From: Azophilus sp965215035
GTDB taxonomy: Bacteria > Pseudomonadota > Gammaproteobacteria > Pseudomonadales > Azotimanducaceae
Direction: 5' to 3'
DNA: 64,000 bases
Assembly (NCBI GenBank): GCA_965215035.1
Contig: OZ244040.1
Coordinates: 3,596,001 to 3,660,000, forward strand
Numbering within the stretch: the first letter of the stretch is position 1; every line of letters begins with the position of its first letter. The position numbers were made by a program, and so were the translations under genes. A model generated the notes under the pieces. It searched no databases. It saw nothing but the letters and a program-made list of their open reading frames with translations, and was not told the DNA's origin. This document shows, in pieces, positions 18,995 to 30,900 of the stretch.

Positions 18995-21900
18995 TCAGAA
19001 CCGGCTTTCGTAGGTTAGGCCAAACGAGGCCGAGGAGAACCAGCCCGAGCCCAGGCCGTCGAGGCTGGCGGACAGGTCCAGGGAATTCCCCTCGTCGAGC
19101 CGCCAGCGGTGGCCCAGCTCGAGGGAGGCCGAGACCTCCCTACGGCGCCCGGCCGACGCCCCCAGGTTGTGCGCGTCCAGGTGCACCCGCAGGCGCGCGT
19201 GCACGGCGACGTTCCCCCGCTCCCAGGCCAGCCGCGGACCGAACCCCAGCCGCGCCAGCCACAGACGCTCCGGCGGCGCCGTGCCGCCCTCGCTGTCGGT
19301 GAACCCGCCAAGGCGCTCCCCCGCGTACAGCAGGCCAATCTGCGGCTCGACCCGCAGCGCGCCCCCGCCCCAGCCGAAGTCGCCGGTCGCGTCCGCCCGC
19401 GCCACAAAACGCTCCGAGCGGTAGGACGCCGTCACCCGGCGCGGCCCCCCGGCCAGGGACAGGTCGCCCGCGCCCCGGCCCCAGCCCAGGGCCCCGTCCA
19501 CGGTCAGCCTCCCGGTCAGGCGGCGCGCGCCGTACACGCCGAGCTGCACATGGCCCGCCTCCAGCCGAACGCCCTCCGAGGTCACCCGGCCGGGCTCGTA
19601 GCCGATTAGGCCCCCGAACACCGCGCGGCCGTCCGCCCCCAGACGGTCCGCACCCGCGTAGACGTCCCAGGCGCCGCCATTCGCGGCGCCCGCCAGCCTC
19701 GAATAGCGAACGCTGCCCCAGCCGTCCCAGCCCGGCGGCAGCGCAACCGCGACATCGCCGTTCGCCGCGACGCCGCCCCGGTCGAAGCTGACATCCATCG
19801 TGGCGGCACCCCGGTCCCCCGGGCCCAGCGGCAGGCCGGCCCGAACATCGCCGCCCAGCACAACGCCGCCCCGGTGGTCGACACCGACATCCAGCGTCGA
19901 GGCGCTCCGGCCACCCCAGGCCAGCGGCAGATCGACCGCGACATCGCCATGCGCCGCAACACCGCCCGCATGGAAATTCACATCGGCCGTCGAGGCCCCG
20001 CGGCCGCCCCGGACCGGCGAACCGTGCGCGACGCCGCCGGGCAGCGTGAATCCATCACCGCAGACACCGGCGTCCGCCGTCGAAAACCCGTGGCGACCCC
20101 AGACCGGGGACGGGCCATCCGCGACACCGCCGGGCACCGCGACTCCACCACCGCGGACACCGGCACCCGGCATCGAAAACCCGCGGCACCCCCATACCGG
20201 GGGCCGGACATCCGCAACGCCGCCGGGCGCGGCGACTCCACCCCCGTGGACACCGGCATCCGCCGTCGAAAGTCCGTGGCGACCCCGGAACAGCGGCGGG
20301 CCGTCCACGACACCGCCCCCGGGAAGGCCGGTATCCGCCACCGGGGCGCCGCGGCTCGCCCGGACCGACGGCGGATCGACCGCGACACCGCCGTTCACCC
20401 TGACCCGGCCCCCGCGGACACCCACATCCAGCATCGAAACCCCGTGGCGCCCCCAGACCAGGAGCGGGCCGTCCGCGACACCGCCGGGCACCGTGGCGCC
20501 GACCCCATCGACACCGGCATTCGCCGGCGAAACCCCGCGGCGACCCCGAACCGGCGGCGGACCGTCCGCGGCATCGCCGTTCGCCGCGGCGCCGTCCCCG
20601 CGAACGCCGGCATCCACCGCCGGGTCTCCGCGACAGCGGTAGACCAGCACGGCCCGCCGGTTCTCGCTCCACGCGCGTTCGTCCTGGCCGGGGTTCGCGG
20701 GACGCTCCTCGCCGTGGCTGACGATTTCAATCTGCGACTCCCGCACGCCGGCGGACACCAGGTAGCGCTCCACCGCCCGCGCGCGCCGCTCGCCCAGGCC
20801 GAGGTTGTATTCGCGCGGGCCGCGCTCGTCGCAGTGTCCCTCTATCGACACGCCGCGGTCGCGGAAGTCGCGCAGGTGGTTCGCGTGCATGGCGAGCACC
20901 CGCAGGGCGCCCTCGGAAAGCCGCGCCCGGTCGAACTCGAAGTAGAAGGTGCGGCCCAGGGGCGCGCCGGCGGCGTCCAGCGGGTTGCCCCCGCCATCGA
21001 CCCCCGGCGGCGGTGGGGGCGGTGGCGGATCGTCCGCGACGGCGCCCCCGTGGACGGCGGCCCCATCGGCACCGCCCCCGTGGACACCGGCATCCCCGCG
21101 CCCCATCCAGGCCGACAGCAGATGGTCCCGCGCCTCGGCGCCGTCCCCAGCGACGCCGACATCCGCCGCCGGCTCGACGCCGCCGATCCTTTTGCGAATT
21201 TCCCCGCCGTCCCCAGCGACGCCGACATCGACATCCGCCGCCGGAGCGCCGCGGCGACCCCGGAACGGTGGCGGAACGTCCGCGCCAACGCCGGGCGCCG
21301 CGGCACCGTCCCCACCGACGACAACACCCGCCGAGGCGCCGCGGCCCACCCCAAGACGCGCCAGCGCCAGGCCCGAGGTCAGCCGCGAGAACCGCCGCGC
21401 GTGGCGGCCCAGAAGCGCCGAGGCGCCGGAGCGGCGGCCCCGCGCGAGAGCGCTGGGGCCGCCCGCGTCCGCAACCGCCACCGTCGCGGCACGCGGCCAG
21501 CCCACGTCGTAGGCGCCGCCGCCCTCCGAAACCGCGACCGTCACCCGGCTGTCCGGACCGGGGACACCGTCGTCGGCCGTCGCCACCCGCAGCAGCGCCG
21601 TCGTCGCGCCCGCCTCGAAGGTCACGCGACGCGCCCCCTCCAGCGCGTCCGAAACCATGTCCCCGCCACGCTCCGAAACCTCCAGGACTGCCGTCAACGA
21701 CTCCCGCGCGCCCCCCGTCCGCCTCAGCTCGAACTCCGCCGCCTCCCCCTCCGGAATCCGCTCCGCCACCGCCGCCACCGTCACCGCCGAGCGATCGTCG
21801 TTGTCCCGCACCCTCACCACGGCCGTGGACGGATCCCCCAGCCGATAGGCGGCGTCGGGCCGCAGCGCCAGCGCTACGTCGGCGTCCGCCTCGTCAACCG

Positions 21901-24900
21901 GGTCGTCCTCCGTCGCCAGGGCCACGCGCGCCGTGGCCCCGTCCGCTCCGAAGGCGGCCTCGGCCGGCGGCGCGTCCCGCAGCACCGCGCCGCCGCCCGT
22001 CACATCGAACGACACCGCCAGCGCCTCCGACAGATCCCCCGCCCGCGTCAGGACGAACACCACCGCCTCGCCCTCGGTCACCGCGGCCGTCTCCGCCGAC
22101 GCCGTCACCACCGGCGCGTCGTCGTCCTCGATGGTCAGCGTCGCGTCCCGCGGGGCCACCACCCCCAGGCCGTTCGCCGCCGCGGCCGACACCGTCACCG
22201 TCCTGTCCGGCCCGTCCGCGTCGTTGTCCACGGCGGCAATGGTCACCCGCCCCGCGCTCTCCGTCGCGCCCGCCGCGATCGTCAGCGTCGTGTTCGAGCC
22301 CAGCGCGTAGTCGCCCGCCACCGCCGGCGGCACCGGCGCCGCCGTCACCGTCACCGCGGTCGCCGCGCCCGACGGGCGGTCCAGGGTCGCCGTCACCGCG
22401 CTGACGCCGCCGTTCTCCGCAATCGAGGCCGGGGTCAGGACCAGCGTCACCGCCGGCGTGGCGTCGTCGTCGGCGATCGTGCCCGTCGCCATGGCGTCCC
22501 CGAGGGTCGCGCCCGCCGCGTTCGACAGCGTCACCCTGAACGTCTCGTCCGGCTCGTCCACAATGTCGCCCGCCACCGTCACCGCGACGGTCCCGGCGTT
22601 CTCTCCCGTGTCGAAGGTCAGGCTGCCGTTCGCCGCCGCGTAGTCCGAGCCGGCCTCCGCCGTCCCGTCGGCGGTCGCCCAGTCCACCGTCACCTCGCCC
22701 GGCGCCGCCCGGTCCAGCGTCACCGCGAAGGTCAGCGCCTCGCCGCCCGAGTCGCCCTCGGCCACGCCCGCGTCGCCGATCGACAGCGCCGGCAGCGGCG
22801 CATCGTCGTCGTCGACGATCGTCAGCGCGACGGCCCGCGGGCCCACGACCCCCCGCGTGTTCGCCGCCGCGGCCGAGACCGTCACCGTCCTGTCCGGCCC
22901 GTCCGCGTCGTTGTCCACGGCGGCGATCGTCACCAGCCCCGCGCTCTCCGTCGCGCCCGCCGCGATCGTCAGCGTCGTGTTCGCGCTCAGACTGTAGTCG
23001 CCCGCCACCGCCGGCGGCACCGGCGCGGCCGACACCGTCACGGTCGTCGCCGCGCCCGACGGGCGGTCCAGGGTCGCGGTCACCGCGCTTAGCCCGCCGT
23101 TCTCCCCGATCGAGGCCGGAGACAGGTGTAGCGCCACCGCCGGCGTGGCGTCGTCGTCGGCGATCGTGCCCGTTGCCGCGGCGTCCGCGAGCGTCGCGCC
23201 TGCCGCGTTCGACAGCGTCACCCTGAACGTCTCGTCCGGCTCGTCCACAATGTCGCCCGCCACCGCCACCGCGACGGTCCCGGTGTCGTCGCCGGTGTTG
23301 AAGGTCAGGCTCCCGTTCGCGGCCGTGTAGTCCGCGCCGGCGATCGCCGTCCCGTCCGATGTCGCCCAGTCCACGGTGACCGGCAGCCCGGCCGCCGGGG
23401 CCAGGGTCACCGTGAAGGTCATCGTCGGGCTCTCGCCGTCGTCGCCCTCCGCCACGCCCGCGTCCGCGATCGACAGCGACGGCGGCGGCCGGACCGGCGC
23501 GTCGTCGTCGGTGATCGTGCCGGTGGCCGTGGCGTCCGCGAGCGTCGCGCCCGCCGCGTTCGACAGGGTTACCGTGAGGGTCTCGTTGGGCTCGTCCGCG
23601 TCGTCGCCCATCACCGTCACCGCGACGGTCCCGGTGTTCTCTCCCGCGTCGAACGTCAGGGTTCCGCTCCCGGCCGTATAGTCCGTGCCGGCCTCCGCGG
23701 TGCCGTCGGCGGTCGTCCAGTCCACCGTCACCGGCAGCGTCGCCGCCGGGCTCAGCGTCACCGTGAAGGTCATCGTCGGGCTCTCGCCCCGGTTGCCCTC
23801 GGCCACGCCGGCGTCGGCGATCGAGAGCGACGGGGCGTCGTCGTCCTCGATCGTCAGCGTCACGCTGTCCGGGGCCGTGACGCCCTGCGTGTTCTCCGCC
23901 GTGGCCGAGACCATGACCTCCCTGTCCGCGGCGTCCACGTCGTTGTCCACGGCCGTGATCGTCACCTCGCCCGCGCTCGCGGTCTGGCCCGCCGCGATCG
24001 TCAACTGGCTCCCGGCCAGCGTGTAGTCGCCCGCCACCGCCGGCGATACCGGCGCCGCCGAGACCGTCACGATGGTCGCGGTGCCCGACGGGCGGTCCAG
24101 GGTCGCGGTCACCGCGCTCGTCCCGCCGTTCTCCGCAATCGAGGGCGGGGTCAGGACCAGGGTCACCGCGGGCGGGCCGTCGTCGTCGGTGATCGTGCCG
24201 GTTCCCGTGGCCTTACCGATCGTTGCGCCCGGCGCGTTCGACAGGGTCACCGTGAGGGTCTCGTTCGGCTCGTCCGCGTCGTCGCCCGCCACGGTCACCG
24301 CGACGGTCCTGCTGGCGTCGCCGGTCTCGAAGGTCAGGCTTCCGTTCCCCGCGGTGTAGTCCGTGCCGGCGGTCGCGGTGCCGTCGGCGGTCCTCCAGTC
24401 CACGGTCACCGGCAGCGTGGCCGCCGGGGACAGGGTCACCGTGAAGGTCAGCGTCGCGGTCTCCCCGTCGTCGCCCTCCGTCATGCTCGCGTCGCCGATC
24501 GACAGCGCCGGCGCGTCGTCGTCGGTGATCGTCAGGGTCGCGCTGTCCGGGGCCGTGACGCCCTGCGTGTTCTCCGCCGTGGCCGACACCGTCACGGTCT
24601 TGTCCGCGGCGTCCACATCATTATTGACGGCGGCGATCGTCACGACGCCGGTGCTCGTCGTCTGGCCCGCTGCAATCGTCAGCGTCGCGGCCGCGCTCAG
24701 CGCGTAGTCGCCCGCCACCGCCGGCGCTACCGGCGCGGCCGAGACCGTGACCGTGGTCGCGGCGCTCGACGCCCGGTCCAGGGTCGCCGTCACCGCGCTC
24801 GTGCCGCCGTCCTCCGCGATCGAGGCCGGAGTCAGCACCAGCGTCACCGCCGGCGGGCCGTCGTCGTCCGTGATCGTGCCGGTGGCCGTAGCCTTCCCGA

Positions 24901-27900
24901 TGGTCGCGCCCGATTCGTTCGACAGCGTCACCGTCAGGGTCTCGTTCGGCTCGTCCGCGTCGTCGCCCGCCACGGTCACGGAGATCGTCCTGGTTTCGTC
25001 GCCGGTGTCGAAGGTCAGGGTTCCGTTCCCCGCGGTGTAGTCCGTGCCGGCGGTCGCGGTGCCGTCGGATGTCGCCCAGTCCACCGTGACCGGCAGCGTC
25101 GCCGCCGGGCTCAGCGTCACCGTGAAGGTCATCGTCGGGCTCTCGCCCCGGTTGCCCTCGGCCACGCCGGCGTCGGCGATCGAGAGCGACGGGGCGTCGT
25201 CGTCCTCGATCGTCAGCGTCACGCTGTCCGGGGCCGTGACGCCCTGCGTGTTCTCCGCCGTGGCCGAGACCATGACCTCCCTGTCCGCGGCGTCCACGTC
25301 GTTGTCCACGGCCGTGATCGTCACCTCGCCCGCGCTCGCGGTCTGGCCGGCCGCGATCGTCAACTGGCTCCCGGCCAGCGTGTAGTCGCCCGCCACCGCC
25401 GGCGATACCGGCGCCGCCGAGACCGTCACGATGGTCGCGGTGCCCGACGGGCGGTCCAGGGTCGCGGTCACCGCGCTCGTCCCGCCGTTCTCCGCAATCG
25501 AGGGCGGGGTCAGGACCAGGGTCACCGCGGGCGGGCCGTCGTCGTCGGTGATCGTGCCGGTTCCCGTGGCCTTACCGATCATTGCGCCCGGCGCGTTCGA
25601 CAGGGTCACCGTGAGGGTCTCGTTCGGCTCGTCCGCGTCGTCGCCCGCCACGGTCACCGCGACGGTCCTGCTGGCGTCGCCGGTCTCGAAGGTCAGGCTT
25701 CCGTTCCCCGCGGTGTAGTCCGTGCCGGCGGTCGCGGTGCCGTCGGCGGTCCTCCAGTCCACGGTCACCGGCAGCGTGGCCGCCGGGGACAGGGTCACCG
25801 TGAAGGTCAGCGTCGCGGTCTCCCCGTCGTCGCCCTCGGCCACGCTCGCGTCGCCGATCGACAGCGCCGGCGCGTCGTCGTCGGTGATCGTCAGGGTCGC
25901 GCTGTCCGGGGCCGTGACGCCCTGGTCGTTCGCCGCCGTGGCCGAGACCGTCACCGCCTTGTCCAGGGCGTCCACGGCGTTGTCCGTCGCCGTGATCGTC
26001 ACCGTGCCAGTGCTCGCGGTCTGGCCCGCCGCGATCGTCAACTGGCTCCCGGCCAGCGTGTAGTCGCCCGCCACCGCCGGATCCACCGGCGCCGCCGAAA
26101 CCGTGACCATGGTCGCGGCGCTCGACGGGCGGTCCAGGGTCGCGGTCACCGCGCTCTTCCCGCCGCTCTCCCCTATCGAGGGCGGGGTCAGCACCAGCGT
26201 CACCGCCGGCGGGCCGTCGTCGTCCGTGATCGTGCCGGTTCCCGTGGCCTTCCCGATCGTCGCGCCCGGCGCGTTCGACAGGGTCACCGTGAGGGTCTCG
26301 TTCGGCTCGTCCGCGTCGTCGCCCGCCACGGTCACCGCGACGGTCCTGCTGGCGTCGCCGGTCTCGAAGGTCAGGCTTCCGTTCCCCGCGGTGTAGTCCG
26401 TGCCGGCGGTCGCGGTGCCGTCGGCGGTCCTCCAGTCCACGGTCACCGGCAGCGTGGCCGCCGGGGACAGGGTCACCGTGAAGGTCAGCGTCGCGGTCTC
26501 CCCGTCGTCGCCCTCCGTCACGCTCGCGTCGCCGATCGAGAGCGCCGGCGCGTCGTCGTCCTCGATCGTCAGCGTTGCGTTGTCCGGGGCGGTGATCCCC
26601 TGGCCGTTCGTGGCCGTGGCCGAGACCGTCACCGTCTTGTCCAGGGCGTCGACGGCGTTGTCCGTCGCCGTGATCGTCACCGTGCCAGTGCTCGCGGTCT
26701 GGCCCGCGGCGATCGTCAACTGGCTCCCGGCCAGCGTGTAGTCGCCCGCCACCGCCGGATCCACCGGCGCCGCCGAAACCGTGACCATGGTCGCGGCGCT
26801 CGACGGGCGGTCCAGGGTCGCGGTCACCGCGCTCTTCCCGCCGCTCTCCCCTATCGAGGGCGGGGTCAGCACCAGCGTCACCGCCGGCGGGCCGTCGTCG
26901 TCGGTGATCGTGCCGGTGGCCGTCGCGTCCGCGATCGTTGCGCCCGGCGCGTTCGACAGGGTCACCGTGAGGGTCTCGTTCGGCTCGTCCGCGTCGTCGC
27001 CCGCCACGGTCACCGAGATCGTCCTGGTTTCGTCGCCGGTCTCGAAGGTCAGGCCGCCGTTCGCCGCCGTGTAGTCCGTTCCGGCGGTCGCCGTGCCGTC
27101 CGACGTCTCCCAGTCCGCCGTCACCGGCAGCGTCGCCGCCGGGCTCAGCGTCACCGTGAAGGTGAGCGTGGCGGTCTCGCCGTCGTCGCCCTCGGCCACG
27201 CTGGCGTCGGCGATCGACAGCGACGGCGCGTCGTCGTCCGTGATTGTCAGCGTCGCGTTCTGCGGAGCCGTGATTCCCTGGCTGTTCGCCGCCGTGGCCG
27301 AGACCGTCACGGTCTTGTCCGCGGCGTCCACGGCGTTGTCCGCGGCGGTGATCGTCACGACGCCCGTGCTCGCGGTCTGGCCCGCCGCGATCGTCAGCGC
27401 CGTGTTCGCGCTCAGCGCGTAGTCGCCCGCCGCCGCCGGCGACACCGGCGCCGCCGAGACCGTCACCGTCGTCGCGGCGCTCGACGGGCGGTCCAGGGTC
27501 GCCGTTACCGTGCTCTTCCCGCCGTTCTCCGCGATCGAGACCGGGGTCAGCACCAGCGTCACCGCCGGCGGGCCGTCGTCGTCCATGATCGTGCCGGTTC
27601 CCGTGGCCTTCCCGATCGTCGCGCCCGGCGCGTTCGACAGGGTCACCGTGAGGGTCTCGTTCGGCTCGTCCGCGTCGTCGCCCGCCACGGTCACCGCGAC
27701 GGTCCTGCTGGCGTCGCCGGTCTCGAAGGTCAGGCTTCCGTTCCCCGCGGTGTAGTCCGTGCCGGCGGTCGCGGTGCCGTCGGCGGTCCTCCAGTCCACG
27801 GTCACCGGCAGCGTGGCCGCCGGGGCCAGGGTCACCGTGAAGGTCAGCGTCGCGGTCTCCCCGTCGTCGCCCTCGGCCACGCTCGCGTCGCCGATCGACA

Positions 27901-30900
27901 GCGCCGGCGCGTCGTCGTCCTCGATTGTCAGCGTTACGTTCTGCGGGGCCGTGATCCCCTGGCCGTTCGTGGCCGTGGCCGACACCGTCACCGTCTTGTC
28001 CAGGGCGTCCACATCGTTGTTCACGGCGGTGATCTTGACCTCGCCGGTGCTCGTGGTCTGGCCGGCCGGGATCGTCAGCGTCGTGTTCGTGCTGAGCGTG
28101 TAGTCGCCCGCCACCGCCGGCGACACCGGCGCCGCCGAGACCGTCACCGTCGTGTCCGCGCTCGACGGGCGGTCCAGGGTCGCCGTGACCGTGCTGCCGC
28201 CGCCGTCCTCCGCGATCGAGGCCGGGGTCAGCACCAGCGTCACCGCCGGCGGGCCGTCGTCGTCCGTGATCGTGCCGGTGGCCGTAGCCTTCCCGATGGT
28301 CGCGCCCGGCGCGTTCGACAGCGTCACCGTCAGGGTCTCGTTCGGCTCGTCCGCGTCGTCGCCCGCCACGGTCACCGAGATCGTCTTGGTTTCGTCTCCG
28401 GCGTTGAAGGTCAGGGTTCCGCTCCCGGCCGTGTAGTCCGTCCCGGCGGTCGCCGTCCCGTCGGACGTCTCCCAGTCCGCCGTGACCGGCAGCGTCGCCG
28501 CCGGGCTCAGCGTTACCGTGAAGGTCAGCGTGGCGGTCTCGCCGTCGTCGCCCTCGGCCACGCTGGCGTCGGCGATCGACAGCGACGGCGCGTCGTCGTC
28601 CGTGATTGTCAGCGTCGCGTTCTGCGGAGCCGTGATTCCCTGGCTGTTCGCCGCCGTGGCCGAGACCGTCACGGTCTTGTCCGCGGCGTCCACGGCGTTG
28701 TCCGCGGCGGTGATCGTCACGACGCCCGTGCTCGCGGTCTGGCCCGGCGCGATCGTCAGCGCCATGTTCGCGCTCAGCGCGTAGTCGCCCGCCGCCGCCG
28801 GCGATACGGGCGTGGCCGAGACCGTCACGGTCGTCGCGGCGCTCGACGGGCGGTCCAGGGTCGCGGTCACCGTGCTGCTGCCGCCGTTCTCCGTGATCGA
28901 GGGCGGGGTCAGCACCAGGGTCACTGTCGGCGCGTCGTCGTCGTCCGTGATCGTGCCGGTGGCCGCGGCGTCCACGAGCGTCGCGCCCGGCGCGTTCGAC
29001 AGGGTCACCGTCAACGTCTCGTTCGGCTCGTCCGCGTCGTCGCCCGTCACCGTCACCGAGACGGTCCTGCTGGCGTCGCCGGGCTCGAAGGTCAGGGTTC
29101 CGCTCCCCGCCGTGTAGTCCGTTCCGGCGGTCGCCGTGCCGTCGGCGGTCTCCCAGTCCACCGTGACCGGCAGCGTCGCCGCCGGGCTCAGGGTCACCGT
29201 GAAGGTGAGCGTGGCGGTCTCGCCGTCGTCGCCCTCGGTCACGCCGGCGTCGCTGATCGACAGCGCCGGCGCGTCGTCGTCCTCGATCGTCAGCGTCGCG
29301 TTTTGCGGGGCGGTGATCCCCTGGTCGTTCTCCGCCGTGGCCGAGACCGTCACCGTCTTGTCCGCGGCGTCCACATCATTATTGACGGCGGTGATCGTCA
29401 CGACGCCGGTGCTCGCCAGGGAGTCGGCCGGAACGGTCAGCGTCGGGTTCGCGCTGAGCGCGTAGTCGCCCGCCGCCGCCGGCGACACCGGCGCCGCCGA
29501 GACCGTCACGGTGGTCGCGGCGCTCGACGGGCGGTCCAGGGTCGCCGTCACCGTGCTGCTGCCCCCGTTCTCGCTAATCGAGGGCGGGGTCAGGACCAGC
29601 GTCACCGCCGGTGGCCCGTCGTCGTCCTCGACCGTCACCTCGGCCTCGGACGCCTCGCCCGGGTAGTAGTCCTCGCCGTCGGTCACCGTCAGCGTCAGCT
29701 TCGCGTGCGGCTCGTCGACCTCGTCGTCGTCGGTCGCCAGCGCCACCCGCGTCGTGTCCGCGCCGGCCCCGAAGGTGGCCTCGGTCGGCGGCGCGGCGGC
29801 CAGCACCGCGAGATCGCCCGTCACCGCGAACGTCACCGCCAGCCCGGCCGTCGAGTCCCCCGTCCGCGTCAGCGTGAAGACCGCATCCTCGCCCTCCGTG
29901 ACCTCGGCCGCCTCCGCCACCACCGTTACCGCCGCGTCGGTCGCCTCGTCCTGCCCCGGGGGATCGTTGTCCCGCACCGTGACGGCGGCCGAAGACGCCG
30001 AGCCCAGGTCGTAGAGGTCGCCGTCGGTCAGCGTCAGCGTCAGCGTGGCGGCCTCCTCGTGGGCCGCGTCGTCGTCGGTAGTCAGCGCCACCCTCACCGT
30101 GGTCTCGCCGGCCGGGATGGTGGTCGTGGTCGGCGCCTCCTGGTCCAGCACCGCGTCGGGGTCGGCGAGCGTGAAGTCGACGGCCAGCGGCGTGGCGACG
30201 TCGGTGCCCGCCCGGGTCAGGACGAAGGCCGCCTCCTCGCCCTCCGTGACCTCGGCCGTCTCCGCCGCCACCGTCACAACCGGCGCCGCATCGTTCTCCG
30301 TGATCGTCAGCGTCGCATTGTCCGGGGCCGTGACGCCCTGGTCGTTCGCCGCCGTGGCCGAAACCGTCACCGTCTTGTCGCCCTCGTACACGGTGTTGTC
30401 CGCGGCGGTGATCGTCACGACGCCGGTGCTCGCCAGGGAGTCGGCCGGAATGGTCAGCGTCGGGTTCGCGCTCAGGGCGTAGTCGTTCGCCACCGCCGGC
30501 GATACGGGCGTGGCCGAGACCGTCACCGTGGTCCCGGCGCTCGACGGGCGGTCCAAGGTCGCGGTCACCGTGCTGCTGCCGCCGTTCTCCGTGATCGAGG
30601 CCGGGGTCAGCACCAGCGTCACCGCCGGCGGGCCGTCGTCGTCGGTGATCGTGCCGGTGCCCGTGGCCTTGCCGAGCGTCGCGCCGGGCGCGTTCGACAG
30701 CGTCACCGTCAGGGTCTCGTTCGGCTCGTCCACGTCGTCGCCCGCCACCGTCACCGAGATCGTCTTGCTTTCGTCTCCGGCGTTGAAGGTCAGGGTTCCG
30801 CTCCCCGCGGCGTAGTCCGTTCCGGCGGTCGCCGTGCCGTCGGCGGTCTCCCAGTCCGCCGTCACCGGCAGCGTGGCCGCCGGCGTCAGCGTTACCGTGA

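Noticed and set aside
19874..23092. A 1072-codon plus-strand ORF opposite the giant gene (others at 29303-32479 and 44798-46717)
   Set aside because: Arg/Ala/Pro-rich sequence without domains. It arises because the opposite strand is a GC-rich coding repeat; the same shadow recurs in every unit.
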